From NCBI GenBank assembly GCA_016208525.1, contig JACQYJ010000229.1, positions 1 through 9,105 on the forward strand: a stretch of 9,105 bases of DNA. The letters run 5' to 3'. The notes under the pieces are model-generated. The model did not search any database, was not told the DNA's origin, and worked only from the letters and a program-made list of their open reading frames with translations. Origin of the DNA: Deltaproteobacteria bacterium (lineage in GTDB: Bacteria; Desulfobacterota; JAENJC01). A program made the position numbers and the translations under genes. Shown in pieces: positions 1-5,451 of the stretch (positions within the stretch are counted from its first letter, which is position 1; each line of letters begins with the position of its first letter).

Positions 1-2825
1 CGATAGCCGATGGCGGCCAGATTCTGCTGCCTTATGACCCTGAAACGGGGGTTGAAACGAACCCTGTCACATTCTCCTGGGATGCTGTATCAGGTGTAAC
101 AAGTTATGTCCTGATCCGGATGGACGCGCGTGATCCGAGGCATGGAAAGGCTTGCGCGCTTCCAACCAGTCCGACCAGCTTCGTTACCGGTTCGGGCTGC
201 GTCGCCAGCGGAGGCGTGGATGTAAGCGGCAAGTTTGGATTTGATAACAATAACCAGAGCAAGTCTGGGCCTTTCCTTGTGGAAGGTGGGCAGTACTACT
301 GGGAGGTCATAGGGCTCAAAACAACTACTGTAAGTACTATAGCCAACAAGACCTCTCTGGATATACTGAAAGACATCTCTGCCATAAGCGCCCTGCAAAG
401 CTTTACAATAGCAGGGACATACAAAGAGATCACTGTTCAGGTGTATTCGGGCGCCAGCGCTACCGGGACCCCTGTGACTTACTCAGTGAACTACTGGGGT
501 TATGATGTCGGGGCGGCCGATCAGGCCACCATCAAAGTGACTACAGCGAACACTGCTGCGACAACCGGCGAACTTCATGTATACGGCAATTTCTCGAAGA
601 ACTATCCACTTACATTTACCAGAGGTGTTGCCACAGTGACCATAGACCTGTCCAAAGGGTGGAACTGGATTGATGTCAGCGACACGATTGACTGGAGTGG
701 TCTGAATAAAAACTTCAATATAAACACCACAGGCGGATTGGATCCGGTGGTTGATATCACTTCGATAACGGATGACAAAGGTAATACGCTGATCCTTGAC
801 GAATGGGGCTACGCCAAAGCCAGGACCGGCGCCATGGAAGTCACCATATCGGGTACCGTATCCAACGCCAACATCACATCTGTTGAGGTGAACCTATGGA
901 ACGATGCATCCAGCGCATATAGTTATACCCAGGCAACAGTTTCAGGCGGAATATTTACCGCAACCCTGGATATATACAAGGGCGACAACTGGATCAGTGC
1001 GGGGGCAGGACTTCAAGACACGAGCGGTTGGGTCTGGTATAGCGACCATGCCGGAGTTTATACCGATACCGGCGCTGTATGGGTCCCGAACATCAGCATC
1101 ACATCAGTGACTACGGCAATCTCGACAGGCGACTACGGGAACAGCTCTGATTGGGATGCCAGCACGGATCCCGACGGCGTAGTGACCATAAAGGGTAAGT
1201 TCAAGAATATCGCGGACGGCACCTATAATATCAACAGTGACGGCGGGTGGAGCACCGGCACCCTGAAAGTCCTCTCCGACGGGTCATTCTCACTGGATGT
1301 CACCCTTTATAACGGCTGGAACGACGTCTCCATCAACGACGCCAATTGGAACTGGTATGGCGTCAATATTTACACAACAACCGGGAAGACGGTTGTAAAG
1401 CCTACCATAACCGCTGTTAACGGGACTGCTCCTACGGTTCCACAGTATGGCGGCGCCGGGACAGTATCAACAACAGACTGCACAGCGACAGTAACCGGCA
1501 CTGCGAAGGCCGGGGACCTCAACGTCTACTGGAACGGATATGATGGGACAAGCTACTATTGGGAGAGTCAGACCATTGTCCTTTCAGGAACTGCGGATAC
1601 GGCAGTGAATTTCAGCTTCAACGTTCCGCTTGTCGGAGGGACCGGGAGCTACAACAACATTGATGTTTATGACCTCAACTGGATGTGGACAGGCGTTCAG
1701 GTGACTACATCAGGGACATGCCAATATGCCAACCCGGTAATGTCGGTAACTTCTGTGAAGGATAGCGCAGGCGCTACGATAACGCTCGATACCTATGGAA
1801 GTTATAACACAGGGAGCAGCGCTACCATAACGGTGAGTGGAACCAGCAACAGGGCAGGCCGAACCGTAACTGCAAACTCATGGGCCTGCGGAACACAATT
1901 GACCTATTCCGCCACGGCGTCCAACTCAGCCAATACGAGCGGAACATACGACTGGTCCATAAGCGGCATAAAGGTATATGATGGATACTCGTATGTGGAT
2001 TTAAGCGATGGATATAACTGGTCGAACATCTCAGTTAATTCAACCAATGGGGCGCAAGCGGCGCCTGCCCTTACGGTATCGGTATCGCCCGGAATGCTTA
2101 CATCGCCAGGTAGTTGCGGTTACAATGAATGGGATGCCGGAACAGCGACTACCGTAACCATCTCCGGCACAACCACCGCGCCGGACGGACAGGGTAATTA
2201 TACCGATCCAACAGGCGCCAACAAGACCTTTACCATGACAAACGGCGCCTTCACAATTACAGGCGTTCCGGTATATGACGGGTGGAATTACATCTCACTA
2301 TATGATACTGCATGGAATTATCAAAATGTGGGTATTTATACGACAAACGGGCTCGCAAAGCCGCAGTTTGTATCCATTACCGCGCCTTCCAACGCAAGCG
2401 CTGTTACAGATACTCAACCGGTGACCGGAACCATAACAACCACGACGGAGTATAGTCCAAAGGTGGTCAGGGCAACCGTAAGCACATACGACTCTTCAAC
2501 CGCTATAAATACCTATACCCAGTATTCATCGGATACGTATGACCAGACGAATAACGGTTATTCAGCAATGACCTACGACGGCACCGCTAACTTCTCAATC
2601 AATAGTGTTGATTTCGGAACAGGAAGCACTGAGGTATATGTTAAAGTCTGGGCCGTTGATGATGTGACATGGGTAAGTCATGGGGTAGCGATGGATTATA
2701 ATACTGGAACTGCCCGGTCTTATTATTACAAGCCCGGCTCCAAGGCCAATGCCACGCCCAAGAATCCGGCCGTGACATCAGAGATGATGAAGCGGAGATT
2801 GATGAGCACCAATAGAAACAGATAG
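1..2825 (+). CDS. large tandem Ig-like repeat protein, probably exported (5' partial)
   Basis: The reading frame (codons beginning at position 3) is open from the left edge to the TAG at 2823-2825, so the gene starts upstream and the ATG at 120 is internal. The visible 940 or so residues begin with a fibronectin-III-like segment (VTFSWDAVSGVTSYVL near nt 66-113, then YYWEVIGL near 294-317). Six modules of about 108 residues follow. Each ends in a variant of the signature GWNxIxVxDxxWxWxxVxIxTTNG, at about nt 651, 969, 1305, 1631, 1971 and 2271. Composition is rich in T, S, G, N, Y and W, typical of extracellular beta-sandwich repeats. A last, different domain precedes a basic tail ending NRNR. 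No LPXTG, PEP-CTERM or C-terminal membrane helix is visible. Any signal peptide would lie outside the window. Function is unknown; an adhesin, surface-layer or carbohydrate-binding role is only inference. Confidence 0.85.
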   Translation, partial: IADGGQILLPYDPETGVETNPVTFSWDAVSGVTSYVLIRMDARDPRHGKACALPTSPTSFVTGSGCVASGGVDVSGKFGFDNNNQSKSGPFLVEGGQYYWEVIGLKTTTVSTIANKTSLDILKDISAISALQSFTIAGTYKEITVQVYSGASATGTPVTYSVNYWGYDVGAADQATIKVTTANTAATTGELHVYGNFSKNYPLTFTRGVATVTIDLSKGWNWIDVSDTIDWSGLNKNFNINTTGGLDPVVDITSITDDKGNTLILDEWGYAKARTGAMEVTISGTVSNANITSVEVNLWNDASSAYSYTQATVSGGIFTATLDIYKGDNWISAGAGLQDTSGWVWYSDHAGVYTDTGAVWVPNISITSVTTAISTGDYGNSSDWDASTDPDGVVTIKGKFKNIADGTYNINSDGGWSTGTLKVLSDGSFSLDVTLYNGWNDVSINDANWNWYGVNIYTTTGKTVVKPTITAVNGTAPTVPQYGGAGTVSTTDCTATVTGTAKAGDLNVYWNGYDGTSYYWESQTIVLSGTADTAVNFSFNVPLVGGTGSYNNIDVYDLNWMWTGVQVTTSGTCQYANPVMSVTSVKDSAGATITLDTYGSYNTGSSATITVSGTSNRAGRTVTANSWACGTQLTYSATASNSANTSGTYDWSISGIKVYDGYSYVDLSDGYNWSNISVNSTNGAQAAPALTVSVSPGMLTSPGSCGYNEWDAGTATTVTISGTTTAPDGQGNYTDPTGANKTFTMTNGAFTITGVPVYDGWNYISLYDTAWNYQNVGIYTTNGLAKPQFVSITAPSNASAVTDTQPVTGTITTTTEYSPKVVRATVSTYDSSTAINTYTQYSSDTYDQTNNGYSAMTYDGTANFSINSVDFGTGSTEVYVKVWAVDDVTWVSHGVAMDYNTGTARSYYYKPGSKANATPKNPAVTSEMMKRRLMSTNRNR
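540..2350 (+). repeat. six tandem protein modules (~300-340 nt each) in the Ig-like protein
   Basis: Signature motifs SKGWNWIDVSD, YKGDNWISAG, YNGWNDVSIND, GSYNNIDVYD, YDGYSYVDLSD and YDGWNYISLYD begin near nt 651, 969, 1305, 1637, 1977 and 2274. This gives a regular period of about 100-113 residues. Most modules start with a PxxxITSVT-like strand and a VTISGT-like strand and end in a TTNG/TTSG/TDTG turn. The DNA is well diverged between copies, so the duplication is old and kept by protein-level selection. The layout resembles Ig-like modules with a GENTITVTATDAAGN motif, in which Trp/Tyr/Asn have replaced several positions; that comparison is from memory. Confidence 0.8.
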
Positions 2826-2851
2826 CAGGAACGATATCTGTAACTTATCAA

Positions 2852-2878
2852 GGGTGGGGGAAACCCCACCCTTTTTTT
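2852..2878 (+). terminator. intrinsic terminator after the Ig-like protein
   Basis: A perfect 8-bp stem GGGTGGGG/CCCCACCC (2852-2859 with 2864-2871) closes a GAAA tetraloop and is followed directly by seven T residues. It lies 26 nt after the stop codon of the repeat protein. Confidence 0.93.
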
Positions 2879-2902
2879 GTCTGAAAACATTGGAACTTAA
2901 GG

Positions 2903-2974
2903 AACTTAAGGGGTCAGACTTTGTTAATTTGAGATTTGCGGAACCAAATTATAAAAGCCTGACCCCGCTGCTGA
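2903..2974 (+). repeat. 72-bp GGGGTCAG hairpin repeat, copy 1
   Basis: It matches 5160-5231 at 71 of 72 positions (G versus T at one site). The core 2910-2966 is a 57-bp imperfect palindrome that starts GGGGTCAG and ends CTGACCCC; the arms pair over about 22 bp with three or so mismatches. The size, dispersed copies and hairpin are typical of REP-like elements moved by RAYT (Y1) transposases; that link is inference. A GGAACTTAA direct duplication (2892-2909) overlaps its left edge. It lies 24 nt after the terminator T-run and could also end transcription coming from the minus-strand toxin gene. Confidence 0.85.
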
Positions 2975-3014
2975 CCCATTTGCTTTTTTCAGGATTTAAA
3001 GGACGGATGGACAT

Positions 3015-3305
3015 TTACAGGTTCAGGTTCTTGGGCCATTTCTGTGAATGATGAAAGACTCTTAGGATTTGAATTGTCTCATTTTTGATGCGGTATGGAA
3101 CTATGAAAGGGGTATCGGGGATAACAAGCTCTCTCGTTTCCTCGATCCTTCCAGGTCTTCCAGCTGCTGGATATTTAGATAAACGACTCACGGAATTAAC
3201 AACTTTAAGAACCATCTCGATAGCGGCTCCTGGGTTATCTTTGCCGATATATGCCTCGATGTTTTCAAGGTTATCGGCTGCTCCTTTAGTCCATCGTATT
3301 TTCAA
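3015..3305 (-). CDS. ParE/RelE-type toxin of a type II toxin-antitoxin pair
   Basis: The 96-residue product has the size and order of the ParE/RelE fold. An N-terminal helical region with LENIEAYI (13-20) is followed by the KYPAAGRPGR turn (44-53), then RELVIPDTPFIVPYRI (58-73) and the ending ILRVFHHSQKWP (80-91). The ...PYRI...ILRVFH...WP pattern is diagnostic of the superfamily. ParE members poison DNA gyrase while RelE members cut mRNA on the ribosome; the sequence alone does not settle which applies. The start is a TTG at 3305-3303, supported by GGGAG (3313-3317) 7 nt upstream, and no ATG is available in that region. The gene overlaps the 3' end of the antitoxin gene by 20 nt, so translation is probably coupled. 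It looks intact. Confidence 0.88.
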   Translation of the reverse strand: MKIRWTKGAADNLENIEAYIGKDNPGAAIEMVLKVVNSVSRLSKYPAAGRPGRIEETRELVIPDTPFIVPYRIKNETIQILRVFHHSQKWPKNLNL

Positions 3306-3528
3306 GCCTGAACTCCCATTTTTTCAAGACGGTATCGTGATCTATCAAGTGTCCTGTATCGGCTTCCTTGATTGCGTCTTTGATCTCTTTGGTCTGCCAT
3401 TCATTCACTTCAAGGTAATCTTCAATAGCATGAGTAACGAGGTAGGATTTATTACGGGAAGTTGCTTTTGCAAGCTTCTCGAGCCTGTTCTTGATCCTCT
3501 TATCAATTCTTACTGTGATAGTTGTCAT
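3286..3528 (-). CDS. ribbon-helix-helix (CopG/ParD-like) antitoxin
   Basis: This is an 80-residue protein. Its N-terminal strand TTITVRIDKRIKNRLEKLA (2-20) and following helices SRNKSYLVTHAIEDYLEV form a ribbon-helix-helix DNA-binding domain. The acidic C-terminal half (EIKDAIKEADTGHLIDHDTVLKKW) fits the toxin-wrapping tail. The ATG at 3528 is preferred over an in-frame ATG 13 codons upstream because AAGGAG sits 6 nt before it and the family normally starts MxTxTVRI. It precedes and overlaps the toxin gene, the usual antitoxin-first order. The product should neutralise the toxin and, with it, repress the promoter at 3556-3583. Confidence 0.9.
   Translation of the reverse strand: MTTITVRIDKRIKNRLEKLAKATSRNKSYLVTHAIEDYLEVNEWQTKEIKDAIKEADTGHLIDHDTVLKKWEFRLENTMD
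3313..3317 (-). promoter_or_regulatory. ribosome binding site fixing the TTG start of the ParE-type toxin
   Basis: On the minus strand GGGAG is followed by a 7-nt spacer and the TTG at 3305. It lies inside the antitoxin coding region and decides the otherwise ambiguous toxin start. Confidence 0.65.
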
Positions 3529-3555
3529 AGTGAACTCCTTATATATTTGTAAGAC

Positions 3556-3583
3556 ATGATAACACACTGTTTTATAATGTCAA
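3556..3583 (-). promoter_or_regulatory. promoter of the ParE-type toxin-antitoxin operon
   Basis: Read on the minus strand, a perfect -35 TTGACA (3583-3578) is followed after 16 nt by TATCAT (3561-3556). A TGT just upstream gives an extended -10 (TGnTATCAT). It lies about 30 nt before the antitoxin start, where an autorepressing operator would be expected. Confidence 0.7.
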
Positions 3584-3609
3584 GCTCCTGCCTTTTCAAG
3601 GGTCTGCGA

Positions 3610-3760
3610 CACGCAATTCTGGGCAATTCTGGGGACACGCAATTCTGGGGACACCATACCTAATTCCCCTGTTTCTTTGAAGAAAATTCGGGCTAATCGT
3701 AATCGGGGACGGGTTCAAATTGTTTCCGTCCCTGAATGTGAACCCGTCCCTGATTATTCC
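3610..3760 (+). repeat. GGGGACACC dispersed repeat R1 with REP-like palindrome
   Basis: Positions 3641-3679 are identical to 4604-4642, and the following part to 3760 aligns with 4643-4706 apart from short insertions in R1 (about 3680-3689 and a 6-nt duplication near 3700). The left edge has three iterations of CAATTCTGGG (3613, 3624 and 3640). The right half forms a perfect 12-bp inverted repeat GGGACGGGTTCA (3706-3717) / TGAACCCGTCCC (3739-3750). A 72-codon frame from 3677 is judged non-coding because it lies wholly in repeat DNA. The element is probably non-autonomous and REP-like; no transposase is nearby. Confidence 0.8.
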
Positions 3761-3801
3761 ATTAAGCGAAGATCGCTAAGAAAGAATGAACAATACAATT
3801 A

Positions 3802-3913
3802 TGATGGTCTCGTAAAAAGTCTAAAAAAGGCCAAAAACCGATTTTTGGCATTAATGATTTCGCATAGTTACAAAGGTGATTTTCTGCATTTTTGACTTTT
3901 TACGAGACCATCA
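3802..3913 (+). mobile_element. intact 112-bp MITE with 20-bp terminal inverted repeats
   Basis: The ends are perfect inverted repeats: TGATGGTCTCGTAAAAAGTC at 3802-3821 and its complement at 3894-3913. An internal hairpin GCCAAAAA/TTTTTGGC (3830-3837 with 3842-3849) has a CCGA loop. There is no room for a transposase, so this is a miniature inverted-repeat element. The pentamer AATTA occurs immediately left (3797-3801) and one base to the right (3915-3919), suggesting but not proving a target duplication. Its first 61 nt recur at 4538-4598. The element ends 24 nt before the -35 of the yefM-like promoter. Confidence 0.82.
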
Positions 3914-3937
3914 AAATTAATGGGGCAAGAATTTATC

Positions 3938-3966
3938 TTGACTAAACAAGCACAGCATTGTACATT
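3938..3966 (+). promoter_or_regulatory. promoter of the yefM-yoeB operon
   Basis: TTGACT (3938-3943) and TACATT (3961-3966) are separated by 17 nt. The -10 overlaps a TGTACA palindrome (3959-3964), as expected for an autorepressed toxin-antitoxin promoter. Confidence 0.6.
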
Positions 3967-3978
3967 ATATTGAACAAT
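3957..3978 (+). promoter_or_regulatory. paired YefM-type operator palindromes
   Basis: TGTACA (3959-3964) and the near match TGAACA (3971-3976, inside ATTGAACAAT) have centres 12 bp apart. The E. coli yefM operator is known to consist of paired palindromes with TGTACA cores. Position over the -10 region and between promoter and antitoxin start supports an operator role; the assignment is by analogy. Confidence 0.55.
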
Positions 3979-3996
3979 CGTTAAGGAGATATAGAA

Positions 3997-4251
3997 ATGA
4001 AGGCAATCAGTTACAGCGAAGCAAGGCAAGGCTTAAAAAGTGTCATGGACTCGGCTTGCAGTGATCATGAGCCTGTTATCATTACGCGTAAACGTGGAGA
4101 GAATGTTGTAATTATAAGTTATGATGACTATGAGTCTCTCATGGAAACGGAATATCTGCTTTCTTCGCCTGCCAATGCAAGGCATTTGCTTGAGTCTATA
4201 GAACAGGCAAAAAGAAAGGAACTTACTCCATTGGAGAAGTTGACCATTTGA
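3997..4251 (+). CDS. yefM: YefM-family antitoxin (Phd/YefM)
   Basis: This is an 84-residue antitoxin. The N-terminal ISYSEARQGLKSVMD (4-18), the middle EPVIITRKRGENVVIISYDDYESL (25-48) and SPANARHLLESI (57-68) match the Phd/YefM fold and the YefM subgroup. The N-terminal domain binds DNA as a dimer and the C-terminal part wraps YoeB and blocks its active site. The ATG at 3997 has AAGGAG (3983-3988) 8 nt upstream. The gene overlaps yoeB by 4 nt (TTGA), so the two are translationally coupled. The promoter and paired operators are just upstream. Confidence 0.95.
   Translation: MKAISYSEARQGLKSVMDSACSDHEPVIITRKRGENVVIISYDDYESLMETEYLLSSPANARHLLESIEQAKRKELTPLEKLTI
4233..4239 (+). promoter_or_regulatory. 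ribosome binding site for the TTG start of yoeB
   Basis: GGAGAAG ends 8 nt before the TTG at 4248 and lies within the yefM coding region. The frame gives the canonical YoeB length only from this TTG. A nearby ATG at 4252 is out of frame. Confidence 0.5.
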
Positions 4252-4502
4252 ATGTCTCTTTTACTCCCAACGGCCTGGCAGATTTGCATTACTGGGTAAA
4301 GCACGACCGCAAAGCTGCCGACAGGATACTGACACTATTGGAAGACGTCAAAAGAGACCCGTTTGCAGGGATCGGAAAACCTGAGCCTTTAAAATTCCAA
4401 CTATCCGGTTGCTGGTCACGTCGCATTGACCTTGAACATCGCCTTGTCTATCAAATAAACTCTAATGAAATCATTGTAATCTCCTGCCGTTATCATTATT
4501 GA
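4248..4502 (+). CDS. yoeB: YoeB-family mRNA endoribonuclease toxin
   Basis: At 84 residues it has exactly the usual YoeB length and ends RYHY. The catalytic set known from E. coli YoeB is present at the same numbers: E46, R65, H83 and Y84. The conserved KPEPLKFQLSGCWSRRI (44-60) and EHRLVYQI (63-70) are also intact. YoeB cuts mRNA in the ribosomal A site when not bound by YefM. Start is TTG at 4248, overlapping the antitoxin stop; GGAGAAG at 4233-4239 is a plausible ribosome binding site. The toxin looks fully active. Confidence 0.95.
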   Translation: MNVSFTPNGLADLHYWVKHDRKAADRILTLLEDVKRDPFAGIGKPEPLKFQLSGCWSRRIDLEHRLVYQINSNEIIVISCRYHY

Positions 4503-4537
4503 AATGAGGAACGGCTCAATTTGCACTACGTCAAATT

Positions 4538-4598
4538 TGATGGTCTCGTAAAAAGTCTAAAAAAGGCCAAAAACCGATTTTTGGCATTAATGATTTCG
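4538..4598 (+). mobile_element. truncated MITE copy, left 61 nt only
   Basis: It is identical over 61 nt to 3802-3862, including the left terminal repeat and the internal hairpin, then stops abruptly at 4598 and is followed by repeat R2. The right terminal repeat is missing, so this copy cannot move by itself. With the intact copy it brackets yefM-yoeB in direct orientation. Confidence 0.85.
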
Positions 4599-4603
4599 GG
4601 GGA

Positions 4604-4706
4604 AATTCTGGGGACACCATACCTAATTCCCCTGTTTCTTTGGGCTAATCGGGGACGGATTCATATTGTTTCCGTCCCTGAATGAGAACATGTCCCTGAT
4701 TATTCC
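4604..4706 (+). repeat. GGGGACACC dispersed repeat R2
   Basis: This is the second copy of R1. The first 39 nt are identical to 3641-3679; the rest aligns with substitutions. The 12-bp palindrome of R1 is decayed here (GGGACGGATTCA against TGAGAACATGTCCC). R2 joins directly to the truncated MITE, five nt after its break. Confidence 0.78.
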
Positions 4707-4732
4707 CTGCCTAGTCGATACACTGGTCTTTC

Positions 4733-4761
4733 TTGACAAGATTCTGGAAACCTGATAACGT
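4733..4761 (+). promoter_or_regulatory. candidate promoter of the small membrane protein operon
   Basis: A perfect TTGACA (4733-4738) is followed after 17 nt by TAACGT (4756-4761), preceded by TGA, giving an extended -10 (TGnTAACGT). The -10 hexamer itself is weak. The ATG at 4770 is so close that the leader would be only a few nt, which may favour the start at 4803. Confidence 0.4.
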
Positions 4762-4769
4762 TTCAATAC

Positions 4770-4964
4770 ATGAATAGAAACCGCAGAGAGGCGATAGGGA
4801 ATATGTTCCTTGATGTAGCCAAATACCTGATTACTTCTACGGCGATCAGCTCTTTTGTCGTTGAAAAAATTAATCCTACAGCCTTTGCGGTATCAGTCAC
4901 CTTCTCTGCAGGGATTATAGCAATGGCATATTTCATCATACCCCAGGACAAGGAGGACAAATAA
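4770..4964 (+). CDS. 64-residue small membrane protein, two predicted helices
   Basis: The product has a short basic N-terminus (MNRNRREAIGNM), a first hydrophobic segment around residues 18-31 (KYLITSTAISSFVV), a linker EKINPT, a second strongly hydrophobic segment at about 38-57 and a charged tail QDKEDK. This suggests a two-helix inner-membrane protein. No clear ribosome binding site precedes the ATG at 4770; the in-frame ATG at 4803 (codon 12) is an alternative. It is followed with no gap by a second tiny membrane protein gene and then by a terminator, which supports a real operon. I do not recognise a family with confidence. It could resemble short uncharacterised membrane proteins of the DUF type, or a holin-like protein, but nothing shows a function. 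Confidence 0.6.
   Translation: MNRNRREAIGNMFLDVAKYLITSTAISSFVVEKINPTAFAVSVTFSAGIIAMAYFIIPQDKEDK
4950..4956 (+). promoter_or_regulatory. strong Shine-Dalgarno for the 30-residue membrane protein
   Basis: AAGGAGG ends 8 nt before the ATG at 4965. It is the best ribosome binding site in the island and lies in the last codons of the upstream gene. It is the main evidence that the 30-codon frame is translated. Confidence 0.75.
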
Positions 4965-5057
4965 ATGGAATACATCGCAATAATCAGTGTAGTCATGTTT
5001 TTAGTCGCAGCAGGCTTTGCTATCTACTTCTATAAACAGGAAAGACATTCTCATTAA
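4965..5057 (+). CDS. 30-residue single-helix membrane peptide
   Basis: The ATG at 4965 directly follows the TAA of the 64-residue gene and has AAGGAGG 8 nt upstream. The peptide begins MEYIAIISV, is almost wholly hydrophobic from about residue 4 to 23 and ends with a polar tail YKQERHSH. That is one transmembrane helix with the charged end probably cytoplasmic. Stop is TAA at 5055-5057, and an intrinsic terminator follows 58 nt later. Its size and placement resemble accessory microproteins that stabilise a larger membrane partner; the partner here may be the 64-residue protein, which is inference. It is below the size limit of ordinary gene calling. Confidence 0.6.
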   Translation: MEYIAIISVVMFLVAAGFAIYFYKQERHSH

Positions 5058-5115
5058 GAGGAGAGATGGAGCAAGAGGAGCAAGAGGGGTCAGGTCTGCA
5101 CTCTTCACACTCTTT

Positions 5116-5152
5116 AAAATAGGGGCATGGCGGAAGCCATGCCCCTATTTTT
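5116..5152 (+). terminator. intrinsic terminator of the small membrane protein operon
   Basis: A perfect 16-bp stem (5116-5131 pairing with 5136-5151) with core AGGGGCATGGC/GCCATGCCCCT closes a GGAA loop. The T-rich 3' arm runs into TTTTT. The A-run on the other side would let it work in both directions. Confidence 0.93.
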
Positions 5153-5159
5153 ATTGGGA

Positions 5160-5231
5160 AACTTAAGGGGTCAGACTTTGTTAATTTGATATTTGCGGAA
5201 CCAAATTATAAAAGCCTGACCCCGCTGCTGA
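5160..5231 (+). repeat. 72-bp GGGGTCAG hairpin repeat, copy 2
   Basis: One mismatch to 2903-2974, same orientation. The 57-bp imperfect palindrome is at 5167-5223. It begins 7 nt after the T-run of the preceding terminator. A lone GGGGTCAG also occurs at 5086-5093 and may be a further remnant. Confidence 0.85.
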
Positions 5232-5331
5232 TTCAGAGAAAAGATTTAAAGCAGGTTTTTCCCTTTCGGCATTAAAGGGTTTTCTCTGTTTGCTCTGTGG
5301 TTCGATTGCAGGATTTAGGTTGCATTTTAAT

Positions 5332-5439
5332 GTGCCTAATCACGGCAAGCTCTGGAAAAGCCTGATGCGTGCTCATTTGGGAGACTATGAGGCATATGAG
5401 GCAGAATTGAAAAGATTGGCTGGCAGAGAAAGAACCTAA
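5332..5439 (+). pseudogene. possible 3' remnant of a lost gene
   Basis: The frame ending at TAA 5437-5439 reads protein-like in its last 35 codons: VPNHGKLWKSLMRAHLG, then DYEAYEAELKRLAGRERT. This amphipathic, Ala/Glu/Lys/Arg-rich tail differs from the AT-rich repeat DNA around it. The frame is open further left into the hairpin repeat but has no convincing start or ribosome binding site. It may be the surviving C-terminus of a gene cut by the repeat insertion, or chance. I do not recognise the family. Confidence 0.25.
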
Positions 5440-5451
5440 ATTCTGCAATTT

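Noticed and set aside
120..122. ATG as the start of the large Ig-like protein
   Set aside because: The frame is open to the left edge and the preceding codons read as a fibronectin-III-like strand, so this is an internal Met.
2854..3051. 65-codon plus-strand frame
   Set aside because: It starts inside the terminator hairpin and runs through the 72-bp repeat; not protein-like.
3085..3552. 155-codon plus-strand frame
   Set aside because: It is the antisense of the ParE-type toxin and its antitoxin, whose motifs, starts and promoter are clear on the minus strand.
3677..3895. 72-codon plus-strand frame starting with TTG
   Set aside because: It lies entirely in repeat R1 and the MITE, and its basic N-terminus is a translation of repeat DNA. 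It has no ribosome binding site.
4763..4996. 77-codon minus-strand frame with hydrophobic content
   Set aside because: It is the complement of the small membrane protein operon, which has the better ribosome binding sites, promoter and terminator on the plus strand.
2903..5231. CRISPR array made of the repeated units
   Set aside because: Only two copies of each repeat exist, more than 0.7 kb apart, without regular spacers or cas genes.
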